Shown here one piece after another: positions 7,043 through 12,396 of a stretch of 16,674 nucleotides of DNA. The stretch covers positions 1 through 16,674 of the forward strand of contig NZ_JACJSE010000059.1 in assembly GCF_014698045.1 (NCBI RefSeq), in the 5' to 3' direction. Positions within the stretch are counted from its first letter, which is position 1. Every line of letters starts with the position of its first letter. This DNA is from Aulosira sp. FACHB-615. GTDB lineage: Bacteria; Cyanobacteriota; Cyanobacteriia; Cyanobacteriales; Nostocaceae. The position numbers and the translations under genes are program-made. Under the pieces are notes generated by a model, which worked only from the letters and a program-made list of their open reading frames with translations, was not told the origin of the DNA and did no database searches.

Positions 7043-7330
7043 ATGACATCTATAACTTTGTTTCATTTACACAAAGATTTCTTACAAAAAGTTCGTAAAT
7101 GGTTAGAAAGTCGAGAAATAAATAACATTCAATTGGCTCATTTTGTGTGTAGAGTGATACCATCACAATGTCCCTTTGAAAGAGATGTCACTTTATTTGG
7201 ACGGAAACTGTTTCACATTCCAGCAATGTGTAAACTAAATCCCTTTTATGAGCAATTAGTAAGTCTACGTTTTCGGGCTTTGTGTTATCTTGCTGATGAA
7301 TGTGGTGAAGATGTAAATGTTTATTGCTAA
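7043..7330 (+). CDS. Mo-dependent nitrogenase C-terminus-like protein (Mo-nitro_C)
   Basis: This 95-aa protein matches, from memory, the cyanobacterial Mo-nitro_C family (PF06967), named for similarity to a nitrogenase-associated region. The recognised core is an N-terminal helix with VRKWLESREINN, then LAHFVCRVIPSQCPFERDVTLFG (31-53), FHIPAMCKLNPFYEQLVSLRFRAL (57-80) and CYLADECGEDV (81-91). Conserved-looking cysteines at 36, 43 and 63 might bind a metal, which is inference. Length is normal for the stand-alone members. No nif gene is present in the window, so the name does not prove a role in nitrogen fixation; the function of the family is unknown. It is monocistronic, flanked by noncoding DNA on both sides, with no strong Shine-Dalgarno before the ATG. 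Confidence 0.85.
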   Translation: MTSITLFHLHKDFLQKVRKWLESREINNIQLAHFVCRVIPSQCPFERDVTLFGRKLFHIPAMCKLNPFYEQLVSLRFRALCYLADECGEDVNVYC

Positions 7331-7653
7331 ACTTTGAAATTCACAAATATCAGCCATCGGTAATTACAGACATACGCTTGTTATCTGCTTTAATCTATAC
7401 TAAGCTATTCAAGGACTAATTAGACATACATCAAACTAGTTCTCGATTTGTATCACTCATAGCAGTCGAAGTATAAGTGAGGAAATTTAAAAAGCACGAA
7501 TACAAGGCATAGTAAGACTTTTACCTTCTGCCTCCTGCCCTTCGGGTTCGCAGTCGCTCATGGGGGAAACCCCCAAGACCGCGCTGTCTCACCTCCTGAC
7601 TTCTGCCTCCTGCTATACTGCCTTACCTTGCTGAAATTATTAACATCATCAAT
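7331..7653. other. Gene-free gap holding a repeat element before the OmpR-type regulator
   Basis: No open frame of note occurs in these 323 bases. The first half is ordinary A+T-rich spacer. The second half (7525-7613) is a repeat element described separately. The promoter of the response regulator at 7654 must lie in or just after the repeat, but I could not assign it. Confidence 0.5.
7525..7613. repeat. Nostoc-type palindromic repeat flanked by 14-bp direct repeats
   Basis: CTTCTGCCTCCTGC occurs at 7525-7538 and again at 7600-7613. Between the copies is a G+C-rich core with a perfect hairpin GGGGG-AAA-CCCCC (7562-7574), flanked by CAGTCGCTCAT on the left and AAGACCGCGCTG on the right, whose ends can partly pair. 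I recall this core as a recurrent intergenic element in Nostoc genomes. It shares the octamer CGCTCATG (7555-7562) with the element at 11449-11552, where it is inverted. Flanking direct repeats suggest insertion or expansion between short C/T-rich units. Confidence 0.65.
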
Positions 7654-8328
7654 ATGACGCACATCTTACTTGTAGAAGATGAGGTCAAACTGGCGCGATT
7701 TATCGAATTGGAACTGAATTACGAAGGTTATCAAGTCAGTGTCGCCTACGATGGATTAACTGCCCTAACTGCGGCGCGAGAGTTACATCCAGACTTAGTT
7801 ATTTTAGATTGGATGTTACCAGGGTTATCAGGTCTAGAGATTTGCCGCCGTTTGCGGAGTACTGGAGATAAAGTCCCAGTCATATTATTAACTGCTAAAG
7901 ATGAAGTCAGCGATCGCGTGGCTGGTCTAGACGCGGGTGCTGATGACTATGTAGTGAAACCATTCAGTGTGGAAGAACTATTAGCCAGAGTCCGCGCTCA
8001 TCTGCGCCGCAACCAAGAAGCCGATGCAGCCGACATCTTAGAATTTGAAGACCTCAGCTTAAATCGTCGCACCAGAGAAGTGTATCGCGGCAATAGATTA
8101 ATTGAATTAACCGCCAAAGAATTTGATTTGCTGGATTATTTGCTGTCCCATCCCCGACAAGTAATTACCCGCGATCGCATTTTAGAAGAAGTTTGGGGTT
8201 ACGACTTCATGGGCGATTCCAACATCATCGAAGTTTACGTCCGCTACTTGCGCCTCAAACTTGAAATCAACCATGAAAAGCGACTGATTCAAACCGTCCG
8301 AGGCGTTGGCTACGTACTGCGTGAGTAG
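7654..8328 (+). CDS. OmpR/PhoB-type response regulator transcription factor
   Basis: This 224-aa DNA-binding response regulator has a receiver (about 1-115) with E8/D9, phospho-acceptor D52 in VILDWMLPGLSG, T80 in ILLTAKDE and K102 in VVKPF. A short linker precedes a winged-helix Trans_reg_C domain (about 128-223) with ELTAKEFDLLDYLLSHP, the recognition region TRDRILEEVWGYDF and the closing wing IQTVRGVGYVLRE. Length and domain spacing are those of a complete family member. No histidine kinase gene is adjacent on this strand, so it is an orphan here. The starting LLVEDEVKLARFIELEL segment resembles the manganese regulator ManR of cyanobacteria as I remember it, but paralogues are numerous and I do not assign that name. 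It carries two HIP1 sites (7920, 8171). Confidence 0.95.
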   Translation: MTHILLVEDEVKLARFIELELNYEGYQVSVAYDGLTALTAARELHPDLVILDWMLPGLSGLEICRRLRSTGDKVPVILLTAKDEVSDRVAGLDAGADDYVVKPFSVEELLARVRAHLRRNQEADAADILEFEDLSLNRRTREVYRGNRLIELTAKEFDLLDYLLSHPRQVITRDRILEEVWGYDFMGDSNIIEVYVRYLRLKLEINHEKRLIQTVRGVGYVLRE

Positions 8329-8341
8329 AAGTATGAAGGTT

Positions 8342-8376
8342 TGTAACCTGTAACCTGTAACCTCTCACCTGTAACC
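8342..8376 (+). repeat. Heptanucleotide tandem repeat TGTAACC
   Basis: TGTAACC is repeated at 8342, 8349 and 8356, followed by a degenerate TCTCACC at 8363 and another TGTAACC at 8370, giving five 7-bp units. It lies 13 bases after the response regulator stop. It fits the short tandemly repeated repetitive (STRR) class of heterocystous cyanobacteria, though the unit differs from the classical ones. Confidence 0.75.
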
Positions 8377-8378
8377 TC

Positions 8379-8409
8379 ATTGCAAACAACCGTTAAACTT
8401 CATTGCAAA
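8379..8409 (+). promoter_or_regulatory. Direct repeat CATTGCAAA upstream of the small gene
   Basis: CATTGCAAA occurs at 8379-8387 and 8401-8409, 22 bases apart start to start, which is about two turns of the helix. It sits between the heptamer repeats and the small gene at 8480. It could be a regulator binding pair, perhaps for the response regulator encoded just upstream. This is inference only. Confidence 0.3.
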
Positions 8410-8467
8410 ATAAGAAGGTAATTCGAGCAACATGATAAGTTTTGATGATGTGAATCAACAGTGCGAT

Positions 8468-8473
8468 AAGGAG
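8468..8473 (+). promoter_or_regulatory. Ribosome binding site AAGGAG for the GTG start at 8480
   Basis: AAGGAG is followed by a 6-base spacer and GTG (8480-8482), a near-ideal arrangement. The upstream in-frame ATG at 8432 has only GAAGG 13 bases away. The GTG is therefore the better start. Confidence 0.7.
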
Positions 8474-8479
8474 AACACA

Positions 8480-8686
8480 GTGGCAACGGAATCTCATTTA
8501 CTAACGGGCAAAGCTGTACAAAACGACGATTTTAGTGAATATGTTGCTCATTTACAGCTACACATGACGCTACAAGCTCGCAATCTGGTTCCAACCTTCA
8601 AGCATTCTGTGGAAGATAGCAGACAACAACTCCTCCATCAAACCCAAGCCAACTTTGAAAAGTTAATTTCTCGGCAAGGTTTGTAA
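8480..8686 (+). CDS. Small hypothetical protein, 68 aa, GTG start
   Basis: Read from the GTG at 8480, the protein begins MATESHLLTGKAV and ends KLISRQGL. It is hydrophilic and probably mostly helical: DFSEYVAHLQLHMTLQARNLVPTF could form one amphipathic helix and the Gln/His-rich SRQQLLHQTQANFEKLI a second. There is no Cys and no membrane segment. I do not recognise a family. A start at the ATG 8432 would add 16 residues (ISFDDVNQQC...), which look less conserved in character. It is a single gene with its own RBS and a strong terminator 30 bases after the stop, 151 bases behind the OmpR-type regulator, so it may belong to that regulator's target set or simply be its neighbour. Confidence 0.75.
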   Translation: MATESHLLTGKAVQNDDFSEYVAHLQLHMTLQARNLVPTFKHSVEDSRQQLLHQTQANFEKLISRQGL

Positions 8687-8719
8687 ATATAGGAAATTTA
8701 ACGAAAAGTCAAATAAAAT

Positions 8720-8777
8720 AAAAGCAGGTATTTTTGGGTTAACGCCAATAGCGGACTCATCTAACCTGCTTTTTTTT
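8720..8777 (+). terminator. Intrinsic terminator after the small GTG-start gene
   Basis: AAAAGCAGGT (8720-8729) and ACCTGCTTTT (8764-8773) form a perfect 10-bp stem that continues into a T-run to 8777. The 34-base loop contains GGTTA, which could pair instead with TAACC next to the right arm. The long loop is unusual for a simple terminator. Confidence 0.75.
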
Positions 8778-8911
8778 GCTTTTGTAAGTCTTTGAATCAA
8801 AAAAATCAACCTTTTGAAGCAATAGCCAGCAACGGAAAGCCGTTAAAATTGTTATTGCAACAGTTCCACCCACGAGCAGTTAGTTAAGGCTAAATGGCCG
8901 CTTGAATCAAA

Positions 8912-10150
8912 ATGACTTCATTACTTCCTCGAAATCTCAGCGTTGTCATCCGGCCAGTCCACTATCGGGATCTGGATGGAATTGAGCGATTAACACAAGA
9001 GTCATTCACCGCCACGACTTTGGCAGGCTCCAATTCTGCCGAGGGTCAAATGCAATCCCTCCGTCGGTGGTATGGCTTACTTAAATTTTTGAGTTGGTTC
9101 CCCAACCCACTCCAGTATCGTTTCTGCGCTTATGTTGCTGAACAGGGTCGAATGCTGTTGGGAATGATTCAAGTATCACCATTCAACCGCACTCACAGTA
9201 CTTGGCGCATTGATAAGGTGATGCTAGATCGGGCTGCGGACAAACAAGGAATTGGCTCACAATTGCTGCGCCATTGCTTCGAGTCGATTTTAGAAGCGCG
9301 GACTTGGTTATTAGAAGTAAATATTAACGATATAGAAGCATTAGCTCTCTATCGCCAAAATGGATTTCAACGTTTAGCAGAAATTACCTATTGGAAAATA
9401 GAAGCCGATTTGCTGACAGAATTGGCACAAGCAGAACCAGATTTACCCAATTTGCTGCCAGTAAGTAACGCTGATGCCCAGTTGCTTTATCAACTAGATA
9501 CAGCATCAATGCCACCTTTGGTACGTCAAGTTTTTGACCGCAACACCCGCGATTTTAAAACCAGTTTATTTGGGGCGTTGACCGATGCTGTCAAGCAATG
9601 GATCACCAAAACAGAAGTTGTCAGTGGTTACGTGTTTGAACCGCAACGCAAAGCCGCCATTGGCTATTTTCAAGTACAGCTTGACCGCAAAGGCGAAACT
9701 CCCCATGTGGCAACGCTGACCGTCCACCCTGCTTACACTTGGTTGTATCCAGAGTTGCTTTCGCAATTGGCACGTATAGCGCAAGACTTCCCCCAACAAG
9801 GTTTGCGATTGGCTTCGTTAGACTACCAACCTGAAAGAGAAGAATATTTAGAACGGATTGGCGCAAAACGCACGGAACATACTTTGATTATGTCGCGTTC
9901 AGTTTGGCACAAACTCCGAGAATCAAAATTTGTCTCCTTAGAAGGGATTCAATGGACAGATGTGCTGCAAGGTTTACAACCAGCACGTAAACCCATACCG
10001 GGAGGGATGTCTTGGGCAAAAACTGGACAGCAGCCATCTTCCGAGATACCAGTGCCAAGCAAATCAGAATCTATCAACTTTAAATGTAACAACGGTCACA
10101 CGGAGCCATCTTGCCAAAATGAATCAGTCGATGGTCAACAGGAAAAGTAG
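8912..10150 (+). CDS. Two-lobed GNAT family N-acetyltransferase, 412 aa
   Basis: The N-terminal half (about 11-165) is a canonical GNAT domain: VVIRPVHYRDLDGIERL start, strand and loop DKVMLDRAADKQGIGSQLL with the acetyl-CoA loop around Q112-G-I-G115, then LLEVNINDIEALALYRQNGFQ (133-153). The second half (about 185-340) repeats the fold in degenerate form: a strand with AAIGYFQVQLD, THVHP-like ATLTVHPAYTWLYPELLSQLA and REEYLERIGAKRTEHTLIMSR. It lacks the Q/R-x-x-G-x-G loop, so it probably cannot bind acetyl-CoA. A hydrophilic tail from about 365 is likely disordered. The gene lies 57-72 bases before ruvX on the same strand and is probably cotranscribed. The substrate is unknown. The start ATG has no strong Shine-Dalgarno. 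Confidence 0.88.
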   Translation: MTSLLPRNLSVVIRPVHYRDLDGIERLTQESFTATTLAGSNSAEGQMQSLRRWYGLLKFLSWFPNPLQYRFCAYVAEQGRMLLGMIQVSPFNRTHSTWRIDKVMLDRAADKQGIGSQLLRHCFESILEARTWLLEVNINDIEALALYRQNGFQRLAEITYWKIEADLLTELAQAEPDLPNLLPVSNADAQLLYQLDTASMPPLVRQVFDRNTRDFKTSLFGALTDAVKQWITKTEVVSGYVFEPQRKAAIGYFQVQLDRKGETPHVATLTVHPAYTWLYPELLSQLARIAQDFPQQGLRLASLDYQPEREEYLERIGAKRTEHTLIMSRSVWHKLRESKFVSLEGIQWTDVLQGLQPARKPIPGGMSWAKTGQQPSSEIPVPSKSESINFKCNNGHTEPSCQNESVDGQQEK

Positions 10151-10222
10151 TCAAAGCTTACATGGTGAGGTTTAGAGGATGAAGGTTTCAGACTCAGTAC
10201 TCACTACGTGGCACAGATCATA

Positions 10223-10690
10223 ATGGATAAAAAACAGTATATTTCAGCACTAGGATTAGATGTCGGACGGAAACGAATTGGCGTAGCAGGATGCGATCGC
10301 ACCGGTTTAATTGCTACGGGAATTACAACAATTGAACGCTCATCTTTTGAGCGCGACGTTGAGCAGTTCCAAAATATCGTCAATGAACGTCAGGTAGAAA
10401 TTTTAGTTGTTGGTTTACCTTATTCAATGGATGGTTCATTGGGATTTCAGGCTCATCAGGTGCAGAAATTTGCCACCAAACTGAGTAAGGCTCTCAAACT
10501 ACCCATAGAATATGTTGATGAGCGCCTCACCTCTTTTCAAGCAGAGCAAATGCTCATCGCCGAGAATCTCTCACCATCGCGTCATAAAGGTTTAATTGAC
10601 CGCAAAGCCGCAGCGTTGATTTTACAACAATGGTTAGATTCTCGGCGCTCTGCCGCAGTTAAAATGCTGTCGAGTATGGATAGCTTTTGA
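10223..10690 (+). CDS. ruvX: Putative pre-16S rRNA nuclease / Holliday junction resolvase homolog RuvX (YqgF)
   Basis: This 155-aa RNase H-fold nuclease is of the YqgF/RuvX family, which matures the 5' end of 16S rRNA in E. coli and is related to RuvC resolvases. Family motifs are all present: LGLDVGRKRIGVA with D13, the strand LVVGLPYSMDGS, YVDERLTSFQAE with E100, and LIDRKAAALILQQWL with D126. These acidic residues are the expected metal-binding catalytic set. I start at the ATG 10223. An in-frame GTG at 10208 would add five residues (MAQII), and neither has a clear Shine-Dalgarno. Length is slightly above the usual 138-150 aa. It follows the large GNAT gene closely and precedes the DUF3727 gene by about 129 bases, a neighbourhood I recall as common in cyanobacteria. 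It has a HIP1 site at 10293. Confidence 0.93.
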   Translation: MDKKQYISALGLDVGRKRIGVAGCDRTGLIATGITTIERSSFERDVEQFQNIVNERQVEILVVGLPYSMDGSLGFQAHQVQKFATKLSKALKLPIEYVDERLTSFQAEQMLIAENLSPSRHKGLIDRKAAALILQQWLDSRRSAAVKMLSSMDSF

Positions 10691-10819
10691 CGTGATATTC
10701 TGAAAGCAATTACTGAGCAGTTGTGTCTAAATGTGAAACTATTAGCTTGGCATTATTTGTCATTTAACAGGAAAGCAATATTCACAGTTGCGGTAAAGAT
10801 AAAGTTTAACTAATCGGCT

Positions 10820-11392
10820 ATGTTTCCTTCTCCATTTTCTGAAGATAACGATCGCGATCACACAGGTTCCATCACCTTGACAGATGACACAGGGCGAACC
10901 CTCGAATGTTATATAGAACATTCGCTCTCTGTAGATGGACAAGAATACGTCTTACTGCTTCCTGTGGACTCACCCATAGAAATTTTCGCTTGGGAAGGTG
11001 ACGACGACGAAGAAGAAGCCGTTTTAGTAGAAGATGATGCTATCCTTGACGAAATTTTTGGTACCGCCCAAGCAGTTTTATCTGAGCAGAACCTAATTCT
11101 GAAAAACACGGCTTACGCTTTGACAGTGGCGGGTGAACTACCAGCTGTAGATGAGTCGGAACTTTTTACATTAGAAATCGAAGACGACGAAACCGATTTA
11201 GAGCCAGAACAATTACAGCTACTCGCCAGTTTCTATCATCATGAGCAGGAGTATGCCATTTATACCCCCCTCGATCCACTGCTGTTTTTTGCCAGAATCA
11301 CTAAAGATGGCGAACCGGAATTACTTTCTCCCGAAGAATTTCGCCAAGTGCAACCACTCCTAGAAGAACAACTTTTTAACGAAGTGGAATAA
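10820..11392 (+). CDS. DUF3727 family acidic protein
   Basis: This 190-aa, strongly acidic, soluble protein matches the cyanobacterial/plastid DUF3727 family, which is built from two DUF1292-like beta units. The first unit contains ITLTDDTGRTLECYIEHS and YVLLLPVDSPIEIFAW (about 17-55). It is followed by an acidic run EGDDDEEEAVLVEDD (about 56-70) and a helix DAILDEIFGTAQAVLSEQNL. The second unit contains FTLEIEDDETD, QEYAIYTPLDPLLFFARI and a final PEEFRQVQPLLEEQLF helix. The function is unknown; homologues are conserved next to ruvX in cyanobacteria, from memory, so a role near ribosome or RNA maturation is possible but unproven. It starts at ATG 10820 and is probably the last gene of the GNAT-ruvX unit. 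Confidence 0.85.
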   Translation: MFPSPFSEDNDRDHTGSITLTDDTGRTLECYIEHSLSVDGQEYVLLLPVDSPIEIFAWEGDDDEEEAVLVEDDAILDEIFGTAQAVLSEQNLILKNTAYALTVAGELPAVDESELFTLEIEDDETDLEPEQLQLLASFYHHEQEYAIYTPLDPLLFFARITKDGEPELLSPEEFRQVQPLLEEQLFNEVE

Positions 11393-11413
11393 AATCTGCT
11401 CAAAATTGAAAAT

Positions 11414-11430
11414 AAAAATGTCTCATTTTT
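11414..11430 (+). terminator. Weak AT-rich hairpin after the DUF3727 gene
   Basis: AAAAATG (11414-11420) and CATTTTT (11424-11430) pair perfectly with a three-base TCT loop, 22 bases after the stop. The stem is A+T-rich with its U-run inside the arm, so termination here would be weak at best. Confidence 0.35.
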
Positions 11431-11448
11431 AGACAAGGTTTTAGATTT

Positions 11449-11552
11449 GGGTGCAGGGGTTTAAGGGTGTAAGGGCTTCGCCATGAGCGTCAGCCGCACG
11501 GTGTAGGTATCGAAAATCCTTACACCCCTATACCCTTTCACCCCCTGCACCC
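11449..11552. repeat. 104-bp nested inverted-repeat element
   Basis: GGGTGCAGGGG (11449-11459) pairs perfectly with CCCCTGCACCC (11542-11552). Inside it, GGGTGTAAGG (11465-11474) pairs perfectly with CCTTACACCC (11518-11527). The two stems are joined by an asymmetric internal loop, and the 43-base apical part contains GCTTCGCCATGAGCGTCAGCCG, a word I recall as frequent in Nostoc intergenic DNA. There is no coding potential. It looks like a non-autonomous palindromic repeat (MITE-like), which would also fold as RNA in the leader of the next gene. Confidence 0.7.
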
Positions 11553-11561
11553 ATTCTCAAC

Positions 11562-11586
11562 AATGCTCTTACTTGGGAGCATTTTT
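11562..11586 (+). terminator. Terminator-like hairpin just before the YqeG gene
   Basis: AATGCTC (11562-11568) and GAGCATT (11577-11583) form a 7-bp stem with an 8-base loop followed by T's to 11586. It ends 23 bases before the ATG at 11610. It may terminate read-through from the ruvX unit, with the yqeG promoter overlapping, or act as an attenuator. Confidence 0.5.
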
Positions 11587-11609
11587 CATTGTGATCCTGA
11601 AAATTATCT

Positions 11610-12149
11610 ATGACTTGGAACAATCTCTTACAGCCTGACTTGATTTTACACGGTTCAGTTTTGCAATTGACTCAAGAAGTTATTCAACAATATGGGCTTA
11701 AGGGACTTGTCTTAGATGTGGATGAAACACTCGTTCCTTTCACAGTGGGGACTCCTTCGCCAGAGTTGAGACAATGGGTAGAAGAAATCCGCGTTAATGT
11801 TGATTTGTGGTTGGTGAGCAATAACTTAAGCGAAGCTCGCATTGGCAGTATTGCCCGTGCTTTGAATTTACCTTATTACTTGGGTGCAGCCAAGCCCTCT
11901 CGCCGCAAAATTAGAGCCGCTCTCCAAGCAATGGATTTACCAGCACATCAAGTAGGAATGGTGGGCGATCGCTTGTTTACCGATGTTTTGGCTGGTAATC
12001 GCCTGGGAATGTTTACAGTTCTCGTAGAACCGATTATTCATCCTGATGCTGCATTGCGTTCTCATCCCGTCCGAAATTTTGAAGTCTGGATTTCTGAAAT
12101 CCTGGGAGCCTCTATCACACCTAAACGCAGCGTTGTTAACAAAAAGTAA
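11610..12149 (+). CDS. YqeG family HAD-IIIA phosphatase
   Basis: This 179-aa protein of the haloacid dehalogenase superfamily, subfamily IIIA, is predicted to hydrolyse a phosphate ester through an aspartyl-phosphate. Motif I is GLVLDVDETLVPF with nucleophile D36 and acid/base D38. Motif II is WLVSNN (68-72) with S70. Motif III is K95 in GAAKPSRRKI, and motif IV is MVGDRLFTDVLAGN with D120 and D125. The early part LLQPDLILHGSVLQLT is typical of YqeG proteins, a relative of the plastidial and mitochondrial phosphatidylglycerophosphate phosphatases. A role in phosphatidylglycerol synthesis is therefore possible, but it is inference; YqeG of Bacillus is otherwise a protein of unknown substrate. 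It is monocistronic between a hairpin-rich leader and the terminator at 12287-12332. Confidence 0.92.
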   Translation: MTWNNLLQPDLILHGSVLQLTQEVIQQYGLKGLVLDVDETLVPFTVGTPSPELRQWVEEIRVNVDLWLVSNNLSEARIGSIARALNLPYYLGAAKPSRRKIRAALQAMDLPAHQVGMVGDRLFTDVLAGNRLGMFTVLVEPIIHPDAALRSHPVRNFEVWISEILGASITPKRSVVNKK

Positions 12150-12286
12150 CAAATCGTCAGGAAAAGAAAGCTAAAGAAATAATTAAGAATGAAATAGAAA
12201 CATATAATATGGGGGATTATAAGTATTAATAACATGGGGTCAGCCAAAAAAAGACCCTAGTAAATAGCAAATAACTATAAACTAGT

Positions 12287-12332
12287 AAAGCGTCAGCCTT
12301 CACCTATAGAAGGATTGGCGCTTTGCTTTTTT
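12287..12332 (+). terminator. Intrinsic terminator between the YqeG gene and proB
   Basis: The arm at 12287-12301 (AAAGCGTCAGCCTTC) pairs with 12309-12324 (GAAGGATTGGCGCTTT) through 15 pairs including two G-U pairs and one bulged A, with a 7-base loop, followed by GC and six T's (12327-12332). It lies 138 bases after the YqeG stop and ends the upstream transcript before proB. Confidence 0.75.
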
Positions 12333-12354
12333 GTGCTTTGTCATTTGTCTTTAA

Positions 12355-12396
12355 TAACTAATGACCAATGATCAATGACTAATGACTAATGACCAT
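12355..12396 (+). repeat. STRR2-like heptamer repeats running into the proB start
   Basis: Consecutive 7-bp units read TAACTAA, TGACCAA, TGATCAA, TGACTAA, TGACTAA and TGACCAT. TGACCAA is the reverse complement of TTGGTCA, a form of the STRR2 unit described for heterocystous cyanobacteria. The array supplies both candidate ATGs of proB (12389 and 12395) and occupies the place where a Shine-Dalgarno would be expected. Confidence 0.8.

Noticed and set aside
7043..7330. Part of a nitrogen-fixation gene cluster
   Set aside because: No nif gene is present anywhere in the window; the family name alone does not show such a cluster.
7512..7524. GTA...TAC pair resembling an NtcA nitrogen-control site
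   Set aside because: The spacer is 7 bases (7515-7521), while NtcA sites need GTA-N8-TAC, and it lies beside a repeat element rather than a recognisable promoter.
8342..8376. Possible CRISPR-like array
   Set aside because: Units are only 7 bp, directly adjacent and without spacers, and no cas genes are present. It is an STRR-type tandem repeat.
8831..8844. AACGG-AAAG-CCGTT hairpin as a terminator or riboswitch stem
   Set aside because: It is only a 5-bp stem with no T-run after it and no surrounding conserved riboswitch structure that I could recognise.
9566..9866. Two minus-strand open frames opposite the GNAT gene
   Set aside because: They overlap each other in different frames and lie opposite a well-supported coding region, so they are shadow frames.
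11937..12247. Minus-strand open frames across the YqeG 3' end and spacer
   Set aside because: They begin in A+T-rich spacer, run through the conserved motif IV region of YqeG, and read as random hydrophobic residues.
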